Source: UBA9300 sp964577305
Lineage (GTDB): Bacteria > Bacteroidota > Bacteroidia > Bacteroidales > VadinHA17
Length of the DNA stretch: 48,604 bases
Direction: 5' to 3'
Assembly (NCBI GenBank): GCA_964577305.1
Contig: CAZNYS010000022.1
Span: forward strand, 1 to 48,604
The position numbers were made by a program, and so were the translations under genes. The notes under the pieces were generated by a model. That model saw nothing but the letters and a program-made list of their open reading frames with translations, was not told where the DNA came from and ran no database searches. Positions 9,747-19,738 of this stretch are shown one piece after another; position 1 is the first letter of the stretch, and every line of letters starts with the position of its first letter.

Positions 9747-12700
9747 CTAAAAGTCGAGGCTGAAAGAAAGGTAGAAGATTCCTGGAAGAACAAGAGAGTT
9801 TTCGACTCCCCAGGCCCAGTCGGCTCTGACGAAATACCCGAAGAGGTTTGCTCTAAGTCCGAATCCAAAGCCACCAACTATAGGCTGCCTGTTGGTGTCG
9901 AGGTACACTTTAACCGGCCCGTTTTCAATAATCTCGGTATCCCATTTGTTTTCCCCTGACCATGGATCCGGACCGCTCCATGCTGTCCCCAGATCACCAA
10001 AAGCCACTATCTGGAAATCATTCAGTATTTTTGATTTTAAGGGTCGACCTGCTATATACCTTATTACCGGCCATCTTATTTCACTGTTAATAAGTGCGAA
10101 ATTATTTCCGTTCCTGATATTCTGGCTGAACCCTCTCATATTTGTTGCGAGAGTATGGAAGCCATAATTTGCTGTAGGATCAACCTGGACTGATTCATCG
10201 AACATTGGTATATCATTGAACAGGAAGCCTAGCCAGTTATCAACGCCACCCAGGTAATACAATAGTTTTGTCGGGCCGAATGAGGAGCTGGCTGCAAACC
10301 TGTTAGCCCATATCAGGTCGCGGTGTATCCTGAGATAGTGCCTGAAATCGGCTCCAACAACAAACATATCTGATTTTTTTCTCTGTACATCCCTGTAATA
10401 TTCACCAAATATTTTAAATCGTGTTCCAAAATAAATATTTATACCCCTGTTTCTTGTATTATCATAGACAAGTTCAGATTTCAATCCTGCCCAATTCCGG
10501 TAGATGGCATCACCGTTAAGTGTGCTTACGTCTGTTGACAGTGCAACATACCTGTCGTTCCTGTAAATTACAGTACCTTTAAGGGCCAGGACTGGTGTGA
10601 TTGGTTTGGCCATGGTGAAATACAGGGTATGGCTGTGTATTTTAAAATAGTCTGAACCGTTATAGCTGCTCAATGCCTGGCGATGGAAGACAAATTGTTT
10701 GTCAAACCTGCCTTTCAGGCTCTCAAGACTTATCAGGTATTCATTGCTGTCAAAATTACCGGCAAACCTGAATCCGCCAGTTATCTTATAATCTTCAAAA
10801 AGATCAACGGCTCCTATCTGGGTGAGCATGTTAAATCCCGGGTTGAAATATGGTGCTCCTCCGCTGTATGCCTGGTAAGACTGGTTCAGGAAATTGAAAT
10901 CTATCTGGTTAGCAATATAATTATTGTAGAAAGATGTCTCGTATATTCTTATTGACGGGAATGTGAATTTGCCGGTATCGAGTTCAATATCCATGTATTC
11001 CTTGCGCCACTGATGCTCATAATAATTCTCTTTCTCCTTTTCAAAAATATAATAATTAATATCTATTGGCTCATCAGTGGAATAATACTCATACAACGGT
11101 TTTGTTAGGGTATCGTGTCTTCTTCTGTCTATCTCTATCAGTTTTTGCTTCAGCTGTTCAATGCTGTCGGCTTCACTGAGTATAACCGTCTTCTCCTCCC
11201 TGTAAGGAGTTCTGGCAAGATCTTCTTCCTGTATGGGTTGCTGTTCATTTACCGATCCCGTATAGAGATTGTATCTGCCATCACTGAACTTGATCTCAGC
11301 CACCCTGTTATCGGCATAGTCATGTTTAATAATATTCCTGTTGTAATTGGTTACAGGGTCAGATTTAATAAAATACCTGTAATGCGTAGTGGTATCGATA
11401 TAACTGATCGTGCTGTCGAACCTGGCGAGGTATTTATTAATTGTTCCGGTCATATCCCCAAGGTAATAGATTTCCCTGCTGTTCTTTGTTGCCGGCTGCA
11501 ATCGTTCGATATATTGATCTTCAGACAATCTTACAGCCACCTTATCATCTTTCTCCAGGTCATAAGTAAAAAGATCATATGTCAATCCTGTTTTTGCAAT
11601 AGGGTCAAACGGGATATCGAGTGTATCGTTCAGCCTGTTAGAGCTGAATATGATACTGTTAGCAGCAGATCTTATATATCTTGGATTAAGATCGTCTGCA
11701 ACATCCTTTGTTATCTGTTCATTGGTACCGGATGCTATTGTATGTACGTATATATCAGTCAGGCCGTTTTTTACTGCAGATATTACCAGCCTGTTACCGT
11801 TGGGTGAGTAATCAAAATCCAGCACTTTTTCAAAATATAGCAGGTTGCGGCTTTCGGTTTCACCGCTAACCAGGCGGTGAAAATATATTTTCAGGTCGCC
11901 TTTTTCTTCATTTATAAAGGTAAGTATGCTACTGTTCGGGTGCCATCCTATCACGGGGTAGCTGATATCTGCTACCTGCTCGTACCTGGGTTCAATAGTA
12001 AAGACCTTTTCCTGTTTCCCGGTCTCTGTATCATATACCCATATCTTACGTTTACCCCAGTCATAGGTTATGTACGCAACATATCTGTGGTCGGGACTTA
12101 TGCTTACATCCTGGATTATCCTTCTCTTTTTTGTTTCATATATCTTCTCCCCGGGTTCATCGGTTGGATTACCATTTTCAATATTTTCATAATATTCTTT
12201 ATAGTGTTCGTACCATTCTTTCTGCAGGTCTTTCAGCTTCATTCCGAGAACGTACATCAATCCGTCTTCAACATTTTTGTAAATCTTTGTAAGATATATG
12301 ACATTTGGAATTATAGGGTCGCCATATGTCTTAGCTATGTATCTCCAGAAGGAATGGCCTGCATATACAGCATCATCGTACTCAAGGAAGTTAAGCTTCT
12401 TATACCTGCCTGACATTATGCCATCCCTGACCCTGTTCTCTGTCTCATAATCCCAGCCCTTGGCAATATAATTTATCAGGCCTTTTAAATACCAGTCGGG
12501 AAGACTGATTTGTGATGAACCCGATATCCTGTCCCTGCGGTCGGCATCATAAAGCATCTCGTTTATCATCACCTCTGTAACAGCAGCTGCTATCTGGCGC
12601 TCATATGCTTCATGATCGCCTTCGTAGTAAAGCATAACCTTGTTCTTGATTGTCCGGTTAAATCCCCCGATATTATAATCGTTTTGACCGGTTACCAGGC

Positions 12701-13028
12701 CTATATTTGTTTGTTTTTGCTCTCCGCGAATATTATATGTGATGAATATAAGTCTTTTTTCAAGTATATAATCAAAATAATCCTCTATCCCGGCAATTTT
12801 ATCCTCGGCTACACTGGCAGTATATTGTGCCAGCTCTTTCCCGTATTCGTTAAAATATACATCGAAATAGTCAAACCTGTAGTACGACCAGTAGAAGTCG
12901 TAATATTGCTGCCTGTTTTTTCCAAATGTCATTTGCAGGCCGTTGTAAAACTGGCTTTTTGCAAGCAGGCTGATTGAGGAAAGGAGTATTGCCAGAATTA
13001 TATGTCTGATTCTTATATTCAATTGCAC
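9747..13028 (-). CDS. Peptidase MA-like / TolB-like propeller / outer-membrane barrel protein
   Basis: A 1093-residue secreted protein (signal peptide ending near LLAKSQ). Residues 30-280 look like an MA-clan gluzincin-like domain, but I do not see an HExxH (the equivalent region reads AAVTEVMINEMLY), so it may be inactive. Residues 300-520 carry TolB/WD40-like repeats (ISPDHRYVAYITYDWGKRKIW, YSPNGNRLVISAVKNG). From about 680 to the end the sequence is barrel-like and ends YLSFSLDF, a typical outer-membrane signature. The start is a GTG; no in-frame ATG precedes the signal peptide. Family members are known in Bacteroidota but their function is unclear. Confidence 0.75.
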   Translation of the reverse strand: MQLNIRIRHIILAILLSSISLLAKSQFYNGLQMTFGKNRQQYYDFYWSYYRFDYFDVYFNEYGKELAQYTASVAEDKIAGIEDYFDYILEKRLIFITYNIRGEQKQTNIGLVTGQNDYNIGGFNRTIKNKVMLYYEGDHEAYERQIAAAVTEVMINEMLYDADRRDRISGSSQISLPDWYLKGLINYIAKGWDYETENRVRDGIMSGRYKKLNFLEYDDAVYAGHSFWRYIAKTYGDPIIPNVIYLTKIYKNVEDGLMYVLGMKLKDLQKEWYEHYKEYYENIENGNPTDEPGEKIYETKKRRIIQDVSISPDHRYVAYITYDWGKRKIWVYDTETGKQEKVFTIEPRYEQVADISYPVIGWHPNSSILTFINEEKGDLKIYFHRLVSGETESRNLLYFEKVLDFDYSPNGNRLVISAVKNGLTDIYVHTIASGTNEQITKDVADDLNPRYIRSAANSIIFSSNRLNDTLDIPFDPIAKTGLTYDLFTYDLEKDDKVAVRLSEDQYIERLQPATKNSREIYYLGDMTGTINKYLARFDSTISYIDTTTHYRYFIKSDPVTNYNRNIIKHDYADNRVAEIKFSDGRYNLYTGSVNEQQPIQEEDLARTPYREEKTVILSEADSIEQLKQKLIEIDRRRHDTLTKPLYEYYSTDEPIDINYYIFEKEKENYYEHQWRKEYMDIELDTGKFTFPSIRIYETSFYNNYIANQIDFNFLNQSYQAYSGGAPYFNPGFNMLTQIGAVDLFEDYKITGGFRFAGNFDSNEYLISLESLKGRFDKQFVFHRQALSSYNGSDYFKIHSHTLYFTMAKPITPVLALKGTVIYRNDRYVALSTDVSTLNGDAIYRNWAGLKSELVYDNTRNRGINIYFGTRFKIFGEYYRDVQRKKSDMFVVGADFRHYLRIHRDLIWANRFAASSSFGPTKLLYYLGGVDNWLGFLFNDIPMFDESVQVDPTANYGFHTLATNMRGFSQNIRNGNNFALINSEIRWPVIRYIAGRPLKSKILNDFQIVAFGDLGTAWSGPDPWSGENKWDTEIIENGPVKVYLDTNRQPIVGGFGFGLRANLFGYFVRADWAWGVENSLVLPGIFYLSFSLDF

Positions 13029-13261
13029 ATATGATTTTCGTGAAATAATGACTTCAAATTTTATTCCAAAAGATTGCCTTAATAAACAAAGCTAAGATAA
13101 TATGTTATGAATAAATAGCGAAAAAGTTCAAACTTTATTAATTTTGTTCCGTTAAACGGATACTGATTTCTGTTTGTTGTTATAACAATCAGTGCAACTA
13201 TTTGGTTTTATACTTTGTCTTAATTACTAAATACTTAATACGATATTAAATTTCATTCGAT

Positions 13262-14350
13262 ATGAAAAGGATTCAATTTATACTTGTTATCATATTAACA
13301 ACATTGATAGCCCAGGCACAGCCCAGCGGTGCCGGCATAAAGTTTAACGATACTACGCATGACTTCGGCAGGTTCAAGGAGGAAGCCGGACCTCAGACAT
13401 ATAAGTTTGAATTTGAAAATGCGGGAACATCCGATCTGTTGATCAGCAGGGTTACAGCATCATGTGGTTGTACAACACCTGAATGGACCAAGCATCCCGT
13501 AAAACCGGGAGAGAAAGGATATGTTGAAGTTACATACGATCCAAGAAACCGTCCAAACAAATTTAAGAAAACAGTGGCAGTATATACTAACACACAACCT
13601 GCCGTTCACGTTCTTATAATTGAAGGGGATGTTATCCCCAGGGAGCTGACAATAGAGGAAATTTACAGGTTTGATGCCGGTGGTGGTGTGAGGTTCAAAA
13701 CCAACCACCTCGCTTTCACAGATATAGCACAGGGTAAGAAGAAAATCACGGTAATGGAAATAATCAACACCTCGGATAATCCTGTCACCATTGGATTTGA
13801 CAGGGTGCCGGAACACCTGAGCCTGAAAACAAAGCCTGCTACACTCAATCCCGGGGAAAAAGGAATAATAGAAGGCACCTATGATGCAAGCAAGATAAAT
13901 GACTGGGGGTATGTGAACCACCTGATCCGTATTACCCGTAATGGGGAAACAGTAAATAATCTTTATTTTGTTGTTTCTGCAAATCTGATTGAAGATTTCA
14001 GTTCATGGTCAAAAGAGGAACTTGAAAATGCTCCTGCCTTTGATATAGAAAATACAAATTTTGACTTCGGTGAAATAAAACAAAGAGAGAAAGCTGATAT
14101 TGTATTCGAATTTAAAAATTCCGGGAAGAGTGATTTAATAATACGTAAAGTGAGATCATCATGCGGTTGTACAACTGTAACACCTGCCAATACCACTATC
14201 AAACCCGGTGAATCAAGTAATATAAAAGCTGTCTTTGATGCAGGTGTACGTAAGGGTAAGCAGCATAAGGTAATCACCGTAATAACAAATGATCCGAAGA
14301 AAAGCCAGATAAACCTTGTGGTTAGTGGTACAGTCCTTGAGAATGACTAG
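13262..14350 (+). CDS. Secreted DUF1573 repeat protein
   Basis: A 362-residue protein with a signal peptide (cleavage near AQAQ). It has two clear DUF1573 domains, each with the signature SCGCTT: one near residues 25-120 (TASCGCTTPEWTKHPVKPGEKG) and one near 265-355 (RSSCGCTTVTPANTTIKPGES). A related immunoglobulin-like segment lacking the Cys pair lies between them. DUF1573 proteins are common exported Ig-like proteins of Bacteroidota with no settled function. It is divergent from the large gene at 13028 across 233 bp, and is followed by meaB after 10 bp. Confidence 0.9.
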   Translation: MKRIQFILVIILTTLIAQAQPSGAGIKFNDTTHDFGRFKEEAGPQTYKFEFENAGTSDLLISRVTASCGCTTPEWTKHPVKPGEKGYVEVTYDPRNRPNKFKKTVAVYTNTQPAVHVLIIEGDVIPRELTIEEIYRFDAGGGVRFKTNHLAFTDIAQGKKKITVMEIINTSDNPVTIGFDRVPEHLSLKTKPATLNPGEKGIIEGTYDASKINDWGYVNHLIRITRNGETVNNLYFVVSANLIEDFSSWSKEELENAPAFDIENTNFDFGEIKQREKADIVFEFKNSGKSDLIIRKVRSSCGCTTVTPANTTIKPGESSNIKAVFDAGVRKGKQHKVITVITNDPKKSQINLVVSGTVLEND

Positions 14351-14360
14351 TTAATGATTA

Positions 14361-15464
14361 ATGCAGGATAAGAAAAAGAAGAACACCGGAAAAACAGCTC
14401 TGTCAGTTAGTAAAGGTATTCCTCAACCACCATCTGTTAATCCTGAACTGCTGGGGAAGGTCAGGAAAAAGAGAAAAAAATATTCAGTAAATGAATATGT
14501 TGATGGCATCCTGGATGGTAATATAACCTTATTGAGCCAGGCTATAACCCTTGTAGAAAGTAATAAGAAAGAACACATCGAGCTTGCCCAGAAGATAATA
14601 GAGGCGTGCCTCCCTTATGGTGAAGACTCTGTAAGAATAGGTATTACTGGTTTACCGGGTGCAGGCAAGAGTACTTTTATCGAAACCCTGGGGAAGAAGG
14701 TTACAGCAATGAACAGGAAACTTGCTGTACTGGCGATTGACCCCAGCAGTGAAAAGTCACAGGGAAGCATACTGGGCGATAAGACCAGAATGGAATCACT
14801 GGCGGGCGATCCGCAGGCATTCATACGGCCATCTCCATCGGCAGGTTCGCTGGGAGGCGTGGCCAGGAAAACCAGGGAATCAATAATACTTTGTGAGGCA
14901 GCAGGATTTAATACCATTTTTGTGGAAACGGTTGGCGTGGGACAATCCGAAACGATGGTTCATTCTATGGTCGACTTTTTTCTTTTACTTATGATATCGG
15001 GCGCGGGTGATGAATTGCAGGGAATAAAAAGGGGAATTATGGAAATGGCCGATGCAATAATAATAAATAAGGCCGACGGAAATAATATACACAGGGCTGA
15101 AATGACAAAGACAGAATTTCAAAACGCCCTGTCGCTCTTCCCACTCAATAAATCAGGATGGAAACCAAGGGCCTTAACCTGTAGCGCCGTGGAAATAACG
15201 GGTATAGATGAAATATGGGATACAATAAACGAACAGATAGAACTCACTAAAAGGAATGGTTTCTTCATTGAGAAAAGAAAAACACAATCGGTAATCAGGA
15301 TGCATGATGCCATTTTGGAGAACCTGAAATCATCATTCTATAACGATCCTCAAATCAGTGCAATACTGCCCGGCCTTGAGTCTGACCTGTATGAGGGCAG
15401 AATAACATCATATGCAGCAGCAGCAGAGATGCTGAATAAATATTTCAAAAAGAAAGAACATTGA
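14361..15464 (+). CDS. meaB: Methylmalonyl-CoA mutase-associated GTPase MeaB
   Basis: A G3E-family GTPase chaperone that loads and protects the adenosylcobalamin cofactor of methylmalonyl-CoA mutase, used in succinate-propionate metabolism. The 367-residue protein has P-loop GLPGAGKST at 97-105, the switch motif DPSSEKSQGSILGDKTRM, ETVGVGQSE, and base-recognition NKADGNN. A basic N-terminal extension (MQDKKKKN...) and a helical C-terminal dimerisation arm are normal for the family. The mutase genes are not in the window. Confidence 0.95.
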   Translation: MQDKKKKNTGKTALSVSKGIPQPPSVNPELLGKVRKKRKKYSVNEYVDGILDGNITLLSQAITLVESNKKEHIELAQKIIEACLPYGEDSVRIGITGLPGAGKSTFIETLGKKVTAMNRKLAVLAIDPSSEKSQGSILGDKTRMESLAGDPQAFIRPSPSAGSLGGVARKTRESIILCEAAGFNTIFVETVGVGQSETMVHSMVDFFLLLMISGAGDELQGIKRGIMEMADAIIINKADGNNIHRAEMTKTEFQNALSLFPLNKSGWKPRALTCSAVEITGIDEIWDTINEQIELTKRNGFFIEKRKTQSVIRMHDAILENLKSSFYNDPQISAILPGLESDLYEGRITSYAAAAEMLNKYFKKKEH

Positions 15465-15506
15465 TATTTTTTTACTTCTTTTGTAGGCTTAATAAAAAAT
15501 ATCAAT

Positions 15507-16616
15507 ATGAAACGTATGGAAAAACTATTTTTTTTTACTCTTGTTACAGCCCTTATTACAGGCTGTACAACTGATCCACGATATATAGTGGAAGGTGAGC
15601 TGGCAGGCATTGATGAAGGGACAGTATACCTTCAAAAACGTGAATCGGGACAGTTTATAAAAATCGATTCTGCTTCTGTTGAAGAGGGGGCCTTCCAGAT
15701 AAACGGTGGTTCAGTTAATTACCCTGATGCTTATTATTTATCAGTTGATGGCAAAAGAGGTTACTTAATGTTCTTCCTCGAAAATTCAAAAATCATTGTA
15801 AATGGCCATGCCGATTCATTATTTGTGGCAGAAGTAGAAGGATCCGCAACACAGGATGAATATGATGAATTTAATAACGGGCTGGAACCCTTTTATGAGA
15901 GGAATAATACCCTGTTCCAGGAAATCAGGAATGCACAACAGGCAGGCGATGAACAAAAAGCAGCTGAGCTCGAAGCAGAAAGAAATCTTCTTTTTGATGA
16001 GATAGATGAGTATTATGTTGAATTTATAGGGTCGCATACTGCATCATATGTTACACCAATGATACTGCGGTCCATTTCATATGACCTGAATGGTGAGGAG
16101 ATTGAATCATATGTCGAAGAGCTCGACCAAAAACTAATGGAAACACAAATCATTATTGACCTTAAGGACAGGATTGAAAAACTCAGAAAAGTGGCTGTAG
16201 GTGAAACAGCACCTGATTTTACCCAGAATAATCCGGAAGGAAATCCTGTAAGCCTTTCTGATGTCATTGGACCGGAGATTTTGCTCATTGATTTCTGGGC
16301 AGCATGGTGCGGACCCTGCAGGCAGGAGAATCCAAACGTGGTAGCCGTATATAATGAATTCCATGATAAAGGATTTGACGTGCTGGGTGTATCCCTCGAC
16401 AGGGAAAGGGATGACTGGCTTAAGGCAATTGAAGATGACAAGCTTACATGGACACACGTGTCGGACCTCAAATTCTGGGAAAATGGAGCTGCGCAGCTAT
16501 ATGCAGTGAATTCCATACCGGCTAACTTCCTGCTCGATTCCGATGGGAAAATAATTGCTACAAATGTAAGAGGGGACGAATTGAGAAAGAAAGTTACTGA
16601 AATACTCGGGGAATAG
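15507..16616 (+). CDS. TlpA-like thioredoxin lipoprotein with DUF4369 domain
   Basis: A 369-residue lipoprotein (lipobox LITGC, Cys20). Residues 25-115 match the DUF4369 beta domain common in Bacteroidota (VEGELAGIDEGTVYLQKRE). A helical linker rich in Glu/Gln follows, then a TlpA/AhpC-type thioredoxin fold from about 230 with WCGPC (Cys268 and Cys271), EILLIDFWAAWC, and the cis-Pro region NSIPANFLL. It is probably a periplasmic thiol-disulfide reductant. A second ATG lies at codon 4. It is 42 bp after meaB and ends before a repeat-rich spacer. Substrate proteins are unknown. Confidence 0.9.
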   Translation: MKRMEKLFFFTLVTALITGCTTDPRYIVEGELAGIDEGTVYLQKRESGQFIKIDSASVEEGAFQINGGSVNYPDAYYLSVDGKRGYLMFFLENSKIIVNGHADSLFVAEVEGSATQDEYDEFNNGLEPFYERNNTLFQEIRNAQQAGDEQKAAELEAERNLLFDEIDEYYVEFIGSHTASYVTPMILRSISYDLNGEEIESYVEELDQKLMETQIIIDLKDRIEKLRKVAVGETAPDFTQNNPEGNPVSLSDVIGPEILLIDFWAAWCGPCRQENPNVVAVYNEFHDKGFDVLGVSLDRERDDWLKAIEDDKLTWTHVSDLKFWENGAAQLYAVNSIPANFLLDSDGKIIATNVRGDELRKKVTEILGE

Positions 16617-16679
16617 ACTAGCATACTGAGTGGCAACACCAGTGCCATCTAAATCATACTGGCCTCATACAAACGACTG

Positions 16680-16803
16680 GAATAATGGAATAATGGAACC
16701 GAGGAACCTGAGATTGCGAAGCGAGCAAAGGTGACGAGCTCGAAGAATCCCTGCTGTACGGATCTGGAGATCCGCGCAAGCAGGGTGAGTCAATATTGGA
16801 TTA
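16680..16803. repeat. Palindromic intergenic repeat, family A copy 1
   Basis: About 125 bp that recur nearly base for base at 24027-24151. The scaffold reads GGAACCGAGGAACCTGAG, a variable stem, GGTGACGAGCTCGA, then a nested hairpin (CCTGCT...AGCAGG around GGATCTGGAGATCC) and GTGAGTCAATA. It is flanked by degenerate GGAATAATGG units. An open frame running through it into the S9 peptidase gene is an artefact of the repeat. The rest of 16617-16934 holds no gene. Confidence 0.85.
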
Positions 16804-16934
16804 ATGGAATAATGGATAATAGGCAACCACCTACTGCTTTTGCAGTATTCCAACATTCCAATATTCCAGAATCAATATATTACCTTCGGCAGGTATTGTC
16901 AACCCTGAACCTTGAACTAACAACTCATTATACC

Positions 16935-19733
16935 ATGAAAAAGCTCAACACCTATTCTCTGATTATTTTATTTTTACTTCTAACATCGAATCTTGATGCC
17001 CAGAAAAAACCACTTAAGCATGACAATATTGAATCATGGAAGAGGATTACCGAAAGGGTGATCTCTGATGACGGTGAGTGGGTAGCTTACAAGACAGAAC
17101 CATGGAGGGGCGACTCAAAAATATACCTGTATACTAAAGAAGGCCAGAAAAAATTCGAATCAGAGTGTGGCACTGATATAAAGATCACTGATGATTCAAG
17201 ATTTTTGATATTCACCATAGAACCGGGCTATGAAATTGTGAGGGAACTGAAACTGAAAAAGACAAAGAAGGAGGATATGCCGGGCAATATTCTTGGCATA
17301 TATTCAATAAATACCGGGAAAATTGATTCGCTGAAAGAGATTAAGAATTATAAGGTACCTGAGGAATGGGCAGCATTTTTGGCCTACCAGCTTAAACCGG
17401 CTGAAGAAGAAGGGAAAGAAGAAAATGAAGGAGATGAAAGTGAAAATAAGGAGAAGGACAAAGAAGAGTCGGATAAAAATGGTTTTGTTCTGAACCTCAA
17501 GAACCTAGAAAATGAGGAATTGTTATCCTGGCCTTTCGTTACCGAATATAATTTTGCAGAAAAAGGCAGGAAACTGTTTTTTGTATCAACTGGCGATGAT
17601 ATGGAATTCAAATCAGGAATATACCTGTATGACCTGCATGCGGACAGGCTTGATACGGTTATGACCGGTGAAAACGAATACAAGCAGGTCACGATTACGG
17701 AGAAAGGTGATACGATGGTTTTCCTGGCCAAAGATAGTGAAGACAAGGATTCGGGCTATTCCCTGTACATCTGGTCAGGTAATGAGCCTGAAGAAGCAGT
17801 TACCAATGATAATACCGCTTTCCCGGAAAACTGGATAATCAGTGAGAATGGCAGGATATCATTCTCTGATAACGGGGAAAGAGTGTTCTTCGGAACTGCC
17901 CCCGAACGCCCTGAAAGAGATTCTACCATCCTTGATGATGAATATCCTGATGTTGATATATGGCATGGCAGTGAGGGCACACTGCACACAGTCCAGGTTA
18001 TAAATAAAGAAAATGAATTGAAAAGGACTTATATGGCAATGTATGATATAAAGGATAAAAGACCATTGCAGGTTGAAACCAAAGCCATACCCGATTCAAG
18101 GCTCCTTGATGATGGGAATTCCAATTACGTACTTCTTCTTTCAAACAAACCATACGAGCTGCAATCAATGTGGGAGGGCAGTCCTGATCATTATGACGTT
18201 TACCTTCTTAACCTTGACTCCGGTGAGAGGGAAGTGATAAAGAAAGACATATGTGCCAGGGTAGAGGCCTCCCCCGGTGGCAATTACCTGGTATGGTTCA
18301 ATTACCCTGATTATTCCTATTATACATATGATATTAAGGCAGGTAAAGAATACAGGATTACAGAACCGGGCATAATAAGGGCTGAGGATGAATTGAATGA
18401 TGTCCCTAACTATGCTTATCCCTATGGATCGGCAGGCTGGCTTGAGAACGATGCTTCTGTTTTCATATACGACCGGTATGATATATGGAAGGTGGATCCC
18501 GAAAATGGTTATGATCCTGTAAACATGACAGCATCCGGGCGTGAAGATAAAATTTCATACAGGCTTATAAGCTTTGACAGTGAAGAAGATTTTCTTTATG
18601 ATAAAGAAGCACAATACCTTATTGGAACCAATGAAGTAAGCCGTGAGTCGGGTTATTATAAATGGGGGTTGAAAAGGGCATCAGAACCCGAACTATTAAT
18701 TAGTGGTGAGTACGAACTGTCACGGCCGGTAAAAGCTGATGATGCTGAAATTGTAGTTTATACAAAAGAGACATTCAATGAGTTTCCTGATATCCTGGTA
18801 TCAGACCTGAAATTCAGGAATAGCAGAAAAATAAGCAATGCCAACCCGCAGCAGGATGATTTTTTATGGGGGACAGCCGAGCTTTACAGGTGGACATCTC
18901 TCGATGGCCGTAAGTTGGAAGGGTTGCTTTATAAACCCGACAACTTTGATCCTTCAAAGAAATACCCAATGATAGTAAACTTTTATGAAAAGTCATCCGG
19001 TGGCCTGTATAGTCACAGAACACCCGAGCTGCACAGGTCGACCATCGATTACCATTATTATACCAGCAATGGTTATATAATATTTAACCCTGATGTTTAT
19101 TATGAAGATGGCTACCCGGGCGGGAGTGCATATAACTGTGTTATGCCGGGTGTGACTGCCCTGGTTGATGAGGGATTTGTTGATCCTGAGCATATAGGCG
19201 CTCAGGGGCATAGCTGGGGAGGTTACCAGGTGGCTTATCTTGCCACACGTACCGATATGTTTGCTGCCATTGAATCAGGAGCCCCCGTTGTTAACATGTT
19301 CAGTGCATATGGTGGAATACGCTGGTGGACAGGTCTGAACAGGTCGTTCCAGTACGAGCATACCCAGAGCAGGATAGGTGGTAGCATATGGGAATATCCC
19401 TTAAGGTATTTTGAAAATTCTCCCTTATTTACAATGGATAAGGTTACCACGCCTATTCTTATTATGCATAACGATCAGGACGGGCATGTGCCATGGTACC
19501 AGGGTATTGAATATTTCATAGCCCTTCGCAGACTGCAGAAACCAGTATGGTTACTTAATTATACCGGGGAACCCCACTGGCCACAGAAGCTTAAGAATAA
19601 GAAAGATTTCCAGATACGCCTGGCACAATTCTTTGCTCACTACCTCAAGGGAGAACCAATGCCCAGATGGATGAAGGAAGGTATTCCCGCAGTTAACAGG
19701 GAACATGACCTGGGCTACGAACTCATGCACTAA
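16935..19733 (+). CDS. S9 family prolyl oligopeptidase-like serine peptidase
   Basis: A 932-residue exported peptidase. The signal peptide is MKKLNTYSLIILFLLLTSNL... with cleavage near LDAQ. The middle is an atypical propeller with WD40-like repeats and a very acidic Glu/Lys insert near residues 155-180. The C-terminal alpha/beta hydrolase carries the triad Ser760 (GHSWGG), Asp849 (NDQDGHVPW) and His881 (GEPHWPQ). I set the start at 16935 because the signal peptide begins there; the open frame extends 68 codons upstream only through an intergenic repeat. It probably degrades peptides in the periplasm or at the surface. Confidence 0.92.
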   Translation: MKKLNTYSLIILFLLLTSNLDAQKKPLKHDNIESWKRITERVISDDGEWVAYKTEPWRGDSKIYLYTKEGQKKFESECGTDIKITDDSRFLIFTIEPGYEIVRELKLKKTKKEDMPGNILGIYSINTGKIDSLKEIKNYKVPEEWAAFLAYQLKPAEEEGKEENEGDESENKEKDKEESDKNGFVLNLKNLENEELLSWPFVTEYNFAEKGRKLFFVSTGDDMEFKSGIYLYDLHADRLDTVMTGENEYKQVTITEKGDTMVFLAKDSEDKDSGYSLYIWSGNEPEEAVTNDNTAFPENWIISENGRISFSDNGERVFFGTAPERPERDSTILDDEYPDVDIWHGSEGTLHTVQVINKENELKRTYMAMYDIKDKRPLQVETKAIPDSRLLDDGNSNYVLLLSNKPYELQSMWEGSPDHYDVYLLNLDSGEREVIKKDICARVEASPGGNYLVWFNYPDYSYYTYDIKAGKEYRITEPGIIRAEDELNDVPNYAYPYGSAGWLENDASVFIYDRYDIWKVDPENGYDPVNMTASGREDKISYRLISFDSEEDFLYDKEAQYLIGTNEVSRESGYYKWGLKRASEPELLISGEYELSRPVKADDAEIVVYTKETFNEFPDILVSDLKFRNSRKISNANPQQDDFLWGTAELYRWTSLDGRKLEGLLYKPDNFDPSKKYPMIVNFYEKSSGGLYSHRTPELHRSTIDYHYYTSNGYIIFNPDVYYEDGYPGGSAYNCVMPGVTALVDEGFVDPEHIGAQGHSWGGYQVAYLATRTDMFAAIESGAPVVNMFSAYGGIRWWTGLNRSFQYEHTQSRIGGSIWEYPLRYFENSPLFTMDKVTTPILIMHNDQDGHVPWYQGIEYFIALRRLQKPVWLLNYTGEPHWPQKLKNKKDFQIRLAQFFAHYLKGEPMPRWMKEGIPAVNREHDLGYELMH

Positions 19734-19738
19734 TATTA

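Noticed and set aside
10683..12977. Several plus-strand frames of 90-230 codons
   Set aside because: All lie opposite the 1093-residue outer-membrane gene and have hydrophobic, Cys/Ile-rich shadow composition.
16731..16934. 68-codon upstream extension of the S9 peptidase
   Set aside because: It translates a palindromic repeat. The signal peptide begins at 16935.
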